The notes: generated by a model from the sequence alone, not told the origin. 47,592 bases of DNA from an uncultured Duncaniella sp. (GCA_910588795.1 CAJURI010000012.1:1-47592); one strand, 5' to 3'; positions 29,074 to 38,721 are shown, numbered from the stretch's first letter. Program-made: numbers and translations.

Positions 29074-30693
29074 ATGAAGAAAACAATATTGTTAGCAATT
29101 GCCGCCGTTGCTTCAGTATCGGCATCGGCGCAGTATCCCGTGATCCCGGATTCAGTCAAGGCCCGAGCAGCCCGGGAGTCAGCTGAATGGGACCGGCTTT
29201 CCGATCAGGCCTGGGAAAAGGCATACCCCATTGTGATGAAAGAGGCTGCCGAAAAGGGGCGTGTCTATCGTCCGTGGGCTCAGTATCCCGGTGATCTTCT
29301 GAAAAGCGATATTAAGGCTTTCCCCGGAGCTGAAGGTGGAGGTGCCTACACATCAGGAGGCCGTGACGGAAAAGTATATGTCGTGACCTCGCTCGCCGAC
29401 AGCGGCCCCGGCACTCTGCGTGAGGCCTGTGAGGCGGGTGGAGCACGTATTGTGGTGTTCAATGTCGCCGGTGTCATTAAGCTTGACAAGCCCATCACTT
29501 TGCGCGCACCGTATATCTCGATACTCGGTCAGACAGCTCCGGGTGACGGCGTGTGTGTGACCGGAGCTTCGTTCCTTATCGATACCCACGATGTGGTAAT
29601 ACGCCATATGCGTTTTCGCCGTGGTGCACAGGATGTGGCATACCGTGACGATGCGCTCGGCGGTAATGCTGTGGGCAACATCATGATTGACCATGTGTCG
29701 GCCAGCTGGGGACTTGACGAGAATATGTCGGTGTACCGCCATGTCTACAACCGAGATGAGAGCGGGCGCGGCGAAAAGCTTCCCACAGTCAATATCACTA
29801 TTCAGAACAGTATTTTCTCCGAGGCTCTCGACCTTTACAACCATGCATTCGGCGCGACAATCGGAGGGCATAACAGCACGTTTGCCCGCAATCTGTTCGC
29901 ATCCAATATATCGCGCAACTGTTCGATAGGCATGGATGAGGATTTCAATTTTATCAATAATGTGACTTACAACTGGTGGAACCGCTCGGTTGACGGCGGA
30001 GACCACACCAGCCGTCTCAATATAATCAACAACAACTTCAAGCCGGGCCCCATAACCGACACCAACGCTCCTGACGCAGAGATACGCCACCGCATAGTCA
30101 AGATGGAGGCCGGCCGCGACAAGAACCACAAGGCACAGTTCGGCCGCGCATATGTGAACGGCAACAAGATGTGGGGTAATGACAAGGTCACTGCCGACAA
30201 CTGGGCCGGCGGTGTGCAGCTCCCTGACGGGTTGAAGGTCGCTGACCGTATCGAAGATATCAAGGTGGATATGCCGTTCCCTATGGCGGAGGTTTCAATC
30301 ATGGATACTGACAAGGCTTATGATTATGTGATCAACAATTCAGGAGCCACCAGGCCCCGCCGTGATGCCGTGGATACCCGTGTGATGAAGAGTGTGGTGA
30401 CAGGCAAGGCAATATATGCCGAAGATGCCGATAAATACATCGCGTCCACACCATACGTGAAGCGTCGTCTTCCTGTCGATTCTTACAAGTATGGGATCAT
30501 CACGGATCCCAGGCAGGTAGGCGGTCTTCCCGAGTACAAGGGCAAGCAGCGCAAGGACTCTGATAATGACGGTATTCCCGACGATTGGGAGAAGAAGCAC
30601 GGCCTTGATCCGAAGGATCCTTCTGATTCAGCAAAAATTTCTGACAGCGGTTATGCCTGGATAGAGGTATATGCCAATGAACTTGCCGAATAA
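29074..30693 (+). CDS. PL1 family pectate lyase with C-terminal calcium-binding motif
   Basis: The 539-residue secreted lyase (signal peptide 1-19, SASA/QYPV) cuts homogalacturonan by beta-elimination. After a helical region (about 25-80) the parallel beta-helix begins at FPGAEGGGAYTSGGR (83-97), a PL1 hallmark, continues with TSLADSGPGTLREA and includes MIDHVSASWGLDEN (204-217), the usual strand near the calcium and substrate site. A C-terminal DSDNDGIPDDWE motif (495-506) looks like a thrombospondin type-3/EF-hand calcium loop. It is the last gene of the first transcription unit, before the terminator at 30728. The comparable B. thetaiotaomicron gene is BT1023. Its likely job is trimming the backbone that carries RG-II, which the side-chain enzymes alone cannot do. 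Confidence 0.87.
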   Translation: MKKTILLAIAAVASVSASAQYPVIPDSVKARAARESAEWDRLSDQAWEKAYPIVMKEAAEKGRVYRPWAQYPGDLLKSDIKAFPGAEGGGAYTSGGRDGKVYVVTSLADSGPGTLREACEAGGARIVVFNVAGVIKLDKPITLRAPYISILGQTAPGDGVCVTGASFLIDTHDVVIRHMRFRRGAQDVAYRDDALGGNAVGNIMIDHVSASWGLDENMSVYRHVYNRDESGRGEKLPTVNITIQNSIFSEALDLYNHAFGATIGGHNSTFARNLFASNISRNCSIGMDEDFNFINNVTYNWWNRSVDGGDHTSRLNIINNNFKPGPITDTNAPDAEIRHRIVKMEAGRDKNHKAQFGRAYVNGNKMWGNDKVTADNWAGGVQLPDGLKVADRIEDIKVDMPFPMAEVSIMDTDKAYDYVINNSGATRPRRDAVDTRVMKSVVTGKAIYAEDADKYIASTPYVKRRLPVDSYKYGIITDPRQVGGLPEYKGKQRKDSDNDGIPDDWEKKHGLDPKDPSDSAKISDSGYAWIEVYANELAE

Positions 30694-30699
30694 TAAATA

Positions 30700-30716
30700 A
30701 GTGTAAGAGTTACACT
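30700..30716 (+). other. Small inverted repeat after the PL1 gene
   Basis: AGTGTAA at 30700-30706 is perfectly complementary to TTACACT at 30710-30716 across a three-base loop. It lies just upstream of the main terminator hairpin and may stabilise the 3' end of the first transcript. No T-run follows it, so I do not call it a terminator by itself. Confidence 0.35.
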
Positions 30717-30727
30717 CATTTAGGTCG

Positions 30728-30758
30728 TCCGTCCCGTGTCAGTCATGGGACGGATGGT
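30728..30758 (+). terminator. Probable intrinsic terminator of the first unit
   Basis: TCCGTCCCGTG (30728-30738) pairs with CATGGGACGGA (30744-30754) over eleven positions with one G-T pair and a five-base loop, followed by TGGTTTT. It sits 35 bases after the PL1 stop codon and before the next promoter, so it probably ends the unit that begins at 66. Confidence 0.65.
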
Positions 30759-30833
30759 TTTATATACGGGGGCAGATTCATGCGGTATTTGTGAAAACTT
30801 TGCGATTTACAGGCAGATAGATTTATAATATGA

Positions 30834-30865
30834 TTTGTAGATATGGGATAATTTTTATAATTTTG
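30834..30865 (+). promoter_or_regulatory. Bacteroidetes-type promoter for the second unit
   Basis: TTTG at 30834-30837 and TAATTTTG at 30858-30865 match the Bacteroidetes sigma consensus (TTTG, then TAnnTTTG) exactly, with a 20-base spacer in a strongly AT-rich stretch. Transcription would begin near 30872, fifteen or so bases before the ATG at 30887. This is the only strong promoter I see between genes in the whole cluster. It also rules against the upstream in-frame ATG at 30830, which would lie before the transcript starts. Confidence 0.75.
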
Positions 30866-30886
30866 TCATACCAATATAATCATTCC

Positions 30887-33331
30887 ATGAAATTACTTGC
30901 CAAAACCCTGATTTTTGCAGGTGTCTCCGTATTGTCATTAAATTTATCGGCCGAACAGGTCCATAAGCTGTGGTATGACAGCCCGGCACAGGTCTGGACC
31001 GAAGCTTTACCACTCGGCAACGGTCGCCTTGGAGCGATGGTATACGGAAATCCTGCCTCAGAACAGATTCAGCTCAACGAAGAGACCATTTGGGCGGGAC
31101 GTCCGAATAACAATGCCAATCCTGAAGCGAGGGAATGGATCCCAAAGATACGGCAGCTTGTATTTGAAGGGAAATATCGCGAGGCGCAGGACATGTGCAC
31201 TGCCCACGTGAAATCGGCAACCAATCAGGGTATGCCTTACCAGCCTTTCGGTGATCTGCGCATCTCTTTTCCGGGTCATGGAAGATATGACAACTATTGC
31301 CGTGAGCTAAGTCTCGACTCTGCACGCACAATCGTGAGATACAGCGTGGACGGGGTGAACTACACCCGTGAGACCTTTGCGTCATTCCCTGATCAGGTCA
31401 TTGTGACCCACATCACGGCTGATCGTCCCGGAAGCGTCACATTCAATGCTTCGCTTACCTCGCCTCATCCTGATGTGATGATCGCGTCGGAAGGTGACGA
31501 AATAACCCTCAGCGGCATCTCCTCCAATCATGAAGGACTTAAAGGCAAAGTAGAATTCCAGGGACGTGTTACTGCCGTCCCCAAGGGTGGACGCATGACG
31601 TCGCGTGACGGAGTGATATCCGTGGAGAATGCCGACGAGGCCGTGATATATACTTCGATAGCAACCAATTTCAATAATTATAAGGATATTACAGGCGATG
31701 AGGAGGCTCGTGCCCGTGATTATCTACGCAAGGCGGTGGCAAAGCCTTATTCCCAGGCTAAAAAAGAGCATGTGGATTTCTATCAGAAGGAGATAGGGAC
31801 ATCATCGCTTGACCTCGGCCCTGACAAGTATGCCGACGTTCCCACCGACAAGCGCATAGAGCGTTTTGCCGAGACTCATGATAACCATCTTGTGGCAAAC
31901 TACTACAAGTTCGGACGCTATCTGCTCGTGAGCAGTTCGCAGCCCGGATGCCAGCCGGCCAATCTGCAGGGTATATGGAATGACAAGATGTTTCCCTCAT
32001 GGGACAGCAAGTACACTTGCAACATCAATCTTGAGATGAACTATTGGCCATCGGAGGTCACTAACCTGACACATCTTAACGAGCCGTTGTTCCGCCTCAT
32101 AAAGGAGGTGAGCGAGACCGGTGCCGAGACAGCCAAGGTGATGTATGACGCTCCGGGATGGGTGCTTCATCACAATACCGACATATGGCGTGTCACCGGA
32201 GCCATCGACAATGCCCCTTCAGGGATGTGGATGAGCGGAGGAGCCTGGCTGTGCCGTCATCTTTGGGAGCACTATCTCCATACAGGGGACATAGAGTTTC
32301 TCCGCGAGGCATATCCCATCATGAAGGGAGCGGGAGAGTTCTTTGATGCGACTATGGTGTATGAGCCTGAGAGCGGCATGCTTGTGATATGCCCCGGCAA
32401 CTCTCCGGAAAATGCTCCCAAGGGTCACAATGCCACGACTGTGGCTGGTGCCACCATGGACAATCAGCTTGTCACCGAGCTATGGAACAACATCATTACA
32501 GCTGCAACGATAATTGATACCGACAAGGAGTTTGCCGATCATCTCAAGGCACGCGTCAAGGAGATCTCCCCGATGCGCATAGGCCGCTGGGGGCAGCTTC
32601 AGGAATGGATGGGCGACTGGGATGATCCCGAGGATGTGCACCGTCATGTGTCACACCTCTACGGTATGTATCCATCCAATCAGATATCCCCTTACCGCAC
32701 TCCGGAACTTTTTGATGCAGCACGCACATCCCTCATCCATCGTGGAGATCCATCCACCGGATGGAGCATGGGATGGAAAGTGTGTCTGTGGGCCCGTTTC
32801 CTTGACGGGGACCATGCCTACAAACTCATCACGGACCAGCTGACCCTTGTGCGCAACGAGAAGAAGAAAGGGGGGACATATCCCAATTTCTTCGATGCGC
32901 ATCCGCCGTTCCAGATCGACGGCAATTTCGGCTGTGTGGCAGGTATCGCCGAGATGCTCATGCAGAGCCATGACGGATTCATCTATCTGTTGCCGGCATT
33001 GCCGTCAGTATGGCCTGACGGAGAGATAAAGGGGCTTCGCGCACGCGGCGGCTTCGAGATTGACATTAAGTGGGCCGGAGGAAGGATCGAGACTGTCAGG
33101 ATCACTTCTACCATAGGAGGAAACTGCCGGCTCCGCTCTCTTACTCCCCTCAAAGGGAAAGGCCTGAAGTCAGCCAAGGGAGACAATACCAATTCCCTCT
33201 TTGACGTCAATGAGGCTGCCGCGCCGATAGTAAGTCCCGAGGCGGAGCTTAATCCGGTCAGCCTCCGGAAGACTTATCTTTACGACCTCCCTACAAAGGC
33301 CGGTCAGACCTATATACTTACAGGAAAATAA
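30887..33331 (+). CDS. GH95 family glycosidase, candidate RG-II alpha-L-galactosidase
   Basis: An inverting GH95 enzyme of 814 residues, counted from the ATG at 30887. That start gives a clean signal peptide (MKLLAKTLIFAG to LNLSA/EQVH) and lies just after a consensus promoter; an in-frame ATG at 30830 would add 19 residues and precede the promoter. The N-terminal sandwich begins at LWYDSPAQVWTEALPLGNG. The alpha/alpha barrel carries the GH95 residues: N379 and N381 in NINLEMNYWP, acid E508 in GNSPENAP, and base-side D678 in DGNFG. These correspond to Asn421, Asn423, Glu566 and Asp766 of the bifidobacterial fucosidase AfcA. GH95 members act on alpha-L-fucose or alpha-L-galactose; the RG-II locus of B. 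thetaiotaomicron holds one that removes the terminal L-galactose of chain A, the likely role here. Confidence 0.87.
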   Translation: MKLLAKTLIFAGVSVLSLNLSAEQVHKLWYDSPAQVWTEALPLGNGRLGAMVYGNPASEQIQLNEETIWAGRPNNNANPEAREWIPKIRQLVFEGKYREAQDMCTAHVKSATNQGMPYQPFGDLRISFPGHGRYDNYCRELSLDSARTIVRYSVDGVNYTRETFASFPDQVIVTHITADRPGSVTFNASLTSPHPDVMIASEGDEITLSGISSNHEGLKGKVEFQGRVTAVPKGGRMTSRDGVISVENADEAVIYTSIATNFNNYKDITGDEEARARDYLRKAVAKPYSQAKKEHVDFYQKEIGTSSLDLGPDKYADVPTDKRIERFAETHDNHLVANYYKFGRYLLVSSSQPGCQPANLQGIWNDKMFPSWDSKYTCNINLEMNYWPSEVTNLTHLNEPLFRLIKEVSETGAETAKVMYDAPGWVLHHNTDIWRVTGAIDNAPSGMWMSGGAWLCRHLWEHYLHTGDIEFLREAYPIMKGAGEFFDATMVYEPESGMLVICPGNSPENAPKGHNATTVAGATMDNQLVTELWNNIITAATIIDTDKEFADHLKARVKEISPMRIGRWGQLQEWMGDWDDPEDVHRHVSHLYGMYPSNQISPYRTPELFDAARTSLIHRGDPSTGWSMGWKVCLWARFLDGDHAYKLITDQLTLVRNEKKKGGTYPNFFDAHPPFQIDGNFGCVAGIAEMLMQSHDGFIYLLPALPSVWPDGEIKGLRARGGFEIDIKWAGGRIETVRITSTIGGNCRLRSLTPLKGKGLKSAKGDNTNSLFDVNEAAAPIVSPEAELNPVSLRKTYLYDLPTKAGQTYILTGK

Positions 33332-33339
33332 ACAAATAA

Positions 33340-34797
33340 ATGATACCGAAAATGAAAAAACTCACTTTGCTGCTCAGCCTTCTTATCACCATAGTGGCAT
33401 CGGCCTATGCACAGGATCCTGTAAAGACTTTCAATAAGCCCTGGGACAACGGAAAGCTCCGTGTATCCGACAACGGCACATATCTTCAGCATGAGAATGG
33501 CAAGCCTTTCTTCTGGATGGGCGAGACCGGCTGGCTTCTGCCCGAGCGTCTCGACCGTGCCGAGGCTTCATATTACCTCAACGGTTGCCGTGAGGCCGGA
33601 TTCAACGTGGTGCAGGTTCAGACCATCAACGGTGTGCCGGCCATAAATTTCTACGGCCAGCTCTCCAATCCCGACGGATGGGACTTCTCTGAAATAAACA
33701 AGAAGGGTGTGTATGGCTACTGGGACCATATGGATTATATAATAAACCAGGCCGAGAAAAACGGTATATATATAGCGATGGTGCCCATATGGGGAGGACT
33801 GGTCAAGTCCGGTCTCATGAGCGTCGCTGACGCCGAGGCCTACGGAAAGTTCCTTGCTGAACGTTACAAGGACTGCCCGAATATAATATGGGTGATGGGA
33901 GGTGATGTCAAGGGTGACATAAATCCTGATCAGTGGAACACTATGGCCCGCACCATAAAGTCAATCGACAAGAACCACCTTATGAGCTATCATCCTTTCG
34001 GCCGTACCTCCTCCATCAACTGGTTCCACAATGCCGACTGGCTAGATTTCAATATGTTCCAGAGCGGACACCGCCGCTATGATCAGGTGCGCGGTGACGG
34101 CGACGACCGTGCCGAGGCTTCAAAAGCCGAGGACAACTGGCGTTATGTGGAGGCCGGTCTCGCCATGAAGCCCCGCAAACCGATATTCGATGCAGAGCCG
34201 AGCTACGAGGAGATACCTCAGGGTCTGCATGACCCCTCACAGCCATGGTGGAAGGCTCCCGATGTGAGACGTTATGCCTATTGGTCCGTATTTGCCGGTG
34301 CCTTCGGCCACACTTATGGCCACAACTCCATCATGCAGATGCTTAAGCCGGCCAATGTCGGCGGTTACGGTGCCACCAAGACATGGTACGAAGGGATGAA
34401 GGATCCCGGGTTCAATCAGATGCAGTATCTCAAGAACCTGATGCTTACATTCCCGTTCTTCGAGCGTGTGCCTGACCAGAGCATAATCGCCGGGGAGAAC
34501 GGCACTCGCTATGACCGTCTGATAGCCACACGCGGCAATGACTACCTTCTTGTCTATAACTACACCAACCGCCCGATGGAGATTGATCTCACCAAGATTT
34601 CAGGAAAAAAGAAGAATGCATGGTGGTATGATGTCACCGACGGATCTCTTGAATATATAGGTGAATTCGACAGCAAGGTAACCCCCTTCAAGTATGACGG
34701 AGGCCATGGAGCCGGCAACGACCGTGTGCTTATCGCAGTCGATGCTTCCAAGGACTATGTGGGCAAGGACTGGAAATCCATTCCCGTGAAATATTAA
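33340..34797 (+). CDS. GH140 apiosidase
   Basis: A 485-residue secreted TIM-barrel enzyme (DUF4038 type) that cleaves the apiose-galacturonate link where RG-II chains A and B join the backbone. The signal peptide ends near SAYA/QDPV. A second in-frame ATG at 33352 gives a more standard signal (MKKLTLLLSLL) and may be the real start. The barrel opens with HENGKPFFWMGETGW. Candidate catalytic residues are D189 in VMGGDVKG and E286 in FDAEPSYE. Their 97-residue spacing equals that of the Asp187/Glu284 pair I recall for B. thetaiotaomicron BT1012. A C-terminal beta-sandwich (about 380-485) ends the protein. It follows the GH95 gene by eight bases. Both chain A and chain B depend on this activity for full release. 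Confidence 0.88.
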   Translation: MIPKMKKLTLLLSLLITIVASAYAQDPVKTFNKPWDNGKLRVSDNGTYLQHENGKPFFWMGETGWLLPERLDRAEASYYLNGCREAGFNVVQVQTINGVPAINFYGQLSNPDGWDFSEINKKGVYGYWDHMDYIINQAEKNGIYIAMVPIWGGLVKSGLMSVADAEAYGKFLAERYKDCPNIIWVMGGDVKGDINPDQWNTMARTIKSIDKNHLMSYHPFGRTSSINWFHNADWLDFNMFQSGHRRYDQVRGDGDDRAEASKAEDNWRYVEAGLAMKPRKPIFDAEPSYEEIPQGLHDPSQPWWKAPDVRRYAYWSVFAGAFGHTYGHNSIMQMLKPANVGGYGATKTWYEGMKDPGFNQMQYLKNLMLTFPFFERVPDQSIIAGENGTRYDRLIATRGNDYLLVYNYTNRPMEIDLTKISGKKKNAWWYDVTDGSLEYIGEFDSKVTPFKYDGGHGAGNDRVLIAVDASKDYVGKDWKSIPVKY

Positions 34798-34812
34798 TCC
34801 TGCCTTTATCTG

Positions 34813-37800
34813 ATGCATATGTTACGTAATGCAATTCTGTCTCTTATACTTCTCCTTTCATGTCCGGTAAAGGCGTGGGTGAATGTTGGCTCACTTTCGG
34901 TAGAGGGACTTCAGAATCCATTGAATGTCGAGAGCCCGTCTCCGCGTCTCGGATGGATCATCACGTCGTCCGACCGTGATGTGATGCAGACCTCCTATCA
35001 TGTACTCGTGGCATCATCGCCTGAACTCCTCGCCGAAGGGAAGGGTGACATATGGGATTCCGGCGTTGTCCGTTCCGATCGTTCGGTGTGGGTACCCTAT
35101 GCCGGACCGAAACTTGCCGACAACACACGCTGCTACTGGAAAGTAAAAGTTGCCACAACCCGTGGTGACTCGCCATGGAGCGAGCCAGCCGAATGGGGCA
35201 TGGGGATAGTAGGCGAAGGTCACTGGGGCGGCCGATGGATAGGTTGGGAGGCTCCTTTTGAATGGGACATAGAGGATTCTCATTCACGTATGAGCTCGCG
35301 CTATCTCCGCAAAGAGTTCAACACTGAAAAGAAGACCATAAAGCGAGCTACTGCCCACATCTCAGGTCTCGGCCTGTATGAGCTGTATATCAACGGAAAG
35401 AAGGTGGGCGATGATGTGCTTTCACCGGCTCCCACCGATTACCGGCGCACAACGCTCTATAATTCTTACGATGTCACAGACCTGCTTAAGGGAAACGGTG
35501 AGCCTAATGCTGTCGGCGTGACGCTCGGCAACGGCCGTTTCTATACTATGCGTCAGAACTACAAGCCCTATAAGATACCTACATTCGGTTATCCAAAGAT
35601 GCGTATGAACCTGATTATCGAGTACACCGACGGCACCAGACAGCGTGTCAACAGTGACGAGAAGTGGACTCTTACCGCTCAAGGGCCTATACGCAGCAAC
35701 AATGAATATGACGGAGAGGTCTATGACGCCCGCATGGAGCTTGGCGACTGGACACTCCCCGGATATGATGACTCGGCATGGCTAAAGGCCCAGCGCGCCG
35801 AACTCCCTTACGGGACACTTCGCGGCAACACCTCGCCCAATATGAAGGTGATGCGTACGCTTAAGCCCAAGAGTGTGCGCCGTCTCGGCGACCGCTATAT
35901 GGTCGATTTCGGACAGAACATGGCCGGTTGGGTCAGGATCGCTGTTTCCGATGTGGCGAAAGGAGACACTGTGACCATACGCTATTCCGAGCTCATAAGC
36001 CCTGACAGCACACAGCTCGATGTGGAGAATCTGCGTCATGCCCAAAGCACTGACCGTTACATAGCCGCCGGCACCGAGAAGGGTAAGCAGTGGAGCCCGA
36101 AATTCTCATATCACGGTTTCCGCTTTGTCGAAGTGACCGGAATGAAGGATCTGAAGCCCGAGGACATAGTTGCCGAGTTTGTCTATGACAATCTCCCTGA
36201 CAATGGCTCGTTCACTTCATCAAGCCCGATTATGAATGCCATACACCGCAATGCCTGGTGGGGTATTGCGAGCAACTACAAAGGTGTGCCTGTCGACTGT
36301 CCGCAGCGTGACGAGCGTCAGCCATGGACGGGAGACCACAACATGGGCACCTGGGGCGAAAACTTCCTGTTTGACAACGGCACGTTCTATGCCAAATGGA
36401 TGGATGATATGCGTGAATCGCAACGCGAGGACGGCTGTCTGCCAGATATCGCTCCGGCATTCTACAATTACTATACATTCGACATGACATGGTCATCCTC
36501 TCTTCCCGTGGTGTGTGACATGATTTATGAGCAGACAGGTAATTCGGCTCCCATAATACGCAACTACGGAGCCATGAAGAAGTGGATGAATCATATCCGT
36601 GCCGACTATACCGACAAGAATGGTCTTGTCACTGCCGATAAATACGGTGACTGGTGTGTCCCGCCCGAGAAGCCCGACATGATCCATAGCCAGGATCCGG
36701 CACGCAAGACTGACGGCGTGCTCATAGCTTCTGCCTACTATTACAAGATGTGTATGCTTATGGCCAAGTTTGCACGTATGCAGGGGCTGGACTCCGAAGC
36801 TGAGGAATGGCTCAGAGACGGTGAAAAAATCAAGGATGCGTTCAATTCCAGGTTCCTGACAGTTAAGAAGGGGACATCTCCGGTGAAGACGCCCCATATA
36901 CTGTATCCCGACAGTATTTTCTATGGAAATAATACCGCGACAGCCAATGTGCTTCCTCTTGCATTTGACATGGTGCCCGAGGAGTATCGTCAGGCTGTTG
37001 CCGATAATCTTATAAAGACAATAATTCTTACCAACAACGGAGCCATAAGCACAGGCGTGATAGGGGTCAACTGGCTCATGCGTGAGCTCTCACGCATAGG
37101 TCGGGGTGATGTGGCCGCAATGCTTACCACCAATACCAAATATCCGAGCTATGGATACGAGATAGGGAAGGGTGCCACAACCATATGGGAGCTATGGAAC
37201 GGAGATACCGCCAACCGTAAGATGAACAGTGCCAACCATGTCATGATGCTCGGCGATCATCTCAACTGGTACTATCAGGATCTCGCCGGTTTCAATCCTG
37301 CTGCTCCCGGATATAAGAAGATCCTTCTTAAGCCCGATTTTTCCATACAGCAGATGGATAGTGTGAGTGCAACTTACCGTACACCTTACGGGCTGCTCGG
37401 CAGCAGCTGGGTAAAGACTCCGATGCATATCGACTGGAATATACAGATACCGTGCAACACCACAGCCGAGGTCTGTGTCCCGACTCCTGACAGGAAGGCT
37501 GTCAAGGCCAAAGGTGCGAGATATCTGCGTTCCGAAGGCAACAACTCTTATTGGGAGATAGGATCGGGTGACTATACTTTCAGAATAGATGTCGATCCGT
37601 CGCTTGGAGAGAACCGCAAGGGGATACTTGTCGACGAATTCCTATATGAGTCTGCCTCGTTTCCCGAGTGTCATGGCTCCACTATTGTGGAACTCCCCGA
37701 CGGAGGCCTTGTGGCAGCTTATTTTGGTGGCACGAAGGAGAGGAATCCCGACTGCTGCATATGGGTAAGCCGCAAGCCCAAGGGTGCAACCGAGTGGACC

Positions 37801-38721
37801 GCTCCCGAGATCGCTGCCGACGGCGTGTTTGACCTCAATGATCCCAATGTCGCCCTTGCCGGTCTGTCAGGGATTAATTCCGAAACAACTCCTGCCACGT
37901 CTGGGCCTGTCGGACCGCATTTCAAAGGGGATATCAAAAATGCACGCAGAAAGGCGTGCTGGAACCCCGTGCTTTTCCAGATCCCGGGAGAGAAAGAGCT
38001 TATGCTTTTCTTTAAGATCGGTTCAAGCGTAGGCGATTGGACCGGATGGGTGACGCGTTCCACCGACGGCGGTGTCACCTGGAGCCAGCGCGAGCCGCTT
38101 CCCGAGGGCATTCTCGGACCCATCAAGAACAAGCCTGAATACATCAACGGACGCATCATTTCACCGAGCAGCCGCGAAGGCAAGGGATGGCGTGCATGGA
38201 TAGAGATCAGCGATGACAAAGGCAAGACATGGCGCACCACCGGCGCATTGCCGGCCGACTCCCTTGTGCGCACCAACGGAAAGGAACTTGAGCCTATCTA
38301 TTCCATACAGCCGAGCATACTGCGTCTTGCTGACGGACGTTTGCAGATTCTATGCCGTACGCGCAATGCCAAGATAGCAACAAGCTTCAGTTCCGACAAT
38401 GGCGACACATGGAGCCCGGTGACTCTTATAGATGTTCCCAACAATAATTCAGGCACGGATGCTGTCACTCTTGCCGACGGCCGTCATGTACTCATATACA
38501 ATGATTTCGAGACTCTTCCGGGCACGCCAAAAGGGGTGAGAACACCTCTTTCCGTGGCAGTGTCAACTGACGGTCTGCATTGGGATAATGTACTGACTCT
38601 TGAGGACAGCCCTGTGAACCAATACTCCTATCCGAGCATCATACAGGGCAAGGACGGCAAGCTCCATGCGGTGTACACCTGGCGTCGTCAGCGTATAAAG
38701 CATGCAGTCATAGACCTGTAA
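34813..38721 (+). CDS. GH78 alpha-L-rhamnosidase fused to a BNR/sialidase-fold domain
   Basis: A 1302-residue two-enzyme fusion. Residues about 22-925 form a complete GH78: N-terminal sandwiches, alpha/alpha barrel with D495, D500 and D508 in DCPQRDERQPWTGD, base E793 in TTIWELW, H809, and a C-terminal sandwich. Residues about 935-1302 form a BNR-repeat propeller of the sialidase superfamily, with Asp boxes STDGGVTW (1083), SDDKGKTW (1133), SSDNGDTW (1193) and STDGLHW (1251), ending in TWRRQRIKHAVIDL. The start has LLSC at 14-17, so it may be a lipoprotein or a normally secreted protein; a second ATG is two codons in. RG-II chain C is rhamnose on Kdo, and GH33-type propellers can release Kdo, so the fusion could strip chain C in two steps. 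The first half is firm; the second activity is inferred. Confidence 0.82.
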   Translation: MHMLRNAILSLILLLSCPVKAWVNVGSLSVEGLQNPLNVESPSPRLGWIITSSDRDVMQTSYHVLVASSPELLAEGKGDIWDSGVVRSDRSVWVPYAGPKLADNTRCYWKVKVATTRGDSPWSEPAEWGMGIVGEGHWGGRWIGWEAPFEWDIEDSHSRMSSRYLRKEFNTEKKTIKRATAHISGLGLYELYINGKKVGDDVLSPAPTDYRRTTLYNSYDVTDLLKGNGEPNAVGVTLGNGRFYTMRQNYKPYKIPTFGYPKMRMNLIIEYTDGTRQRVNSDEKWTLTAQGPIRSNNEYDGEVYDARMELGDWTLPGYDDSAWLKAQRAELPYGTLRGNTSPNMKVMRTLKPKSVRRLGDRYMVDFGQNMAGWVRIAVSDVAKGDTVTIRYSELISPDSTQLDVENLRHAQSTDRYIAAGTEKGKQWSPKFSYHGFRFVEVTGMKDLKPEDIVAEFVYDNLPDNGSFTSSSPIMNAIHRNAWWGIASNYKGVPVDCPQRDERQPWTGDHNMGTWGENFLFDNGTFYAKWMDDMRESQREDGCLPDIAPAFYNYYTFDMTWSSSLPVVCDMIYEQTGNSAPIIRNYGAMKKWMNHIRADYTDKNGLVTADKYGDWCVPPEKPDMIHSQDPARKTDGVLIASAYYYKMCMLMAKFARMQGLDSEAEEWLRDGEKIKDAFNSRFLTVKKGTSPVKTPHILYPDSIFYGNNTATANVLPLAFDMVPEEYRQAVADNLIKTIILTNNGAISTGVIGVNWLMRELSRIGRGDVAAMLTTNTKYPSYGYEIGKGATTIWELWNGDTANRKMNSANHVMMLGDHLNWYYQDLAGFNPAAPGYKKILLKPDFSIQQMDSVSATYRTPYGLLGSSWVKTPMHIDWNIQIPCNTTAEVCVPTPDRKAVKAKGARYLRSEGNNSYWEIGSGDYTFRIDVDPSLGENRKGILVDEFLYESASFPECHGSTIVELPDGGLVAAYFGGTKERNPDCCIWVSRKPKGATEWTAPEIAADGVFDLNDPNVALAGLSGINSETTPATSGPVGPHFKGDIKNARRKACWNPVLFQIPGEKELMLFFKIGSSVGDWTGWVTRSTDGGVTWSQREPLPEGILGPIKNKPEYINGRIISPSSREGKGWRAWIEISDDKGKTWRTTGALPADSLVRTNGKELEPIYSIQPSILRLADGRLQILCRTRNAKIATSFSSDNGDTWSPVTLIDVPNNNSGTDAVTLADGRHVLIYNDFETLPGTPKGVRTPLSVAVSTDGLHWDNVLTLEDSPVNQYSYPSIIQGKDGKLHAVYTWRRQRIKHAVIDL

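Noticed and set aside
30830..30886. A 19-codon N-terminal extension of the GH95 gene from an upstream ATG
   Set aside because: It would start before the consensus promoter (-7 box at 30858-30865), and the shorter form from 30887 begins with a clean signal peptide.
37615..38718. Propeller half of the GH78 fusion as a host sialic acid sialidase
   Set aside because: Every neighbour is a plant-pectin enzyme and no sialic acid catabolism gene is present. Kdo or another keto-acid fits the context better.
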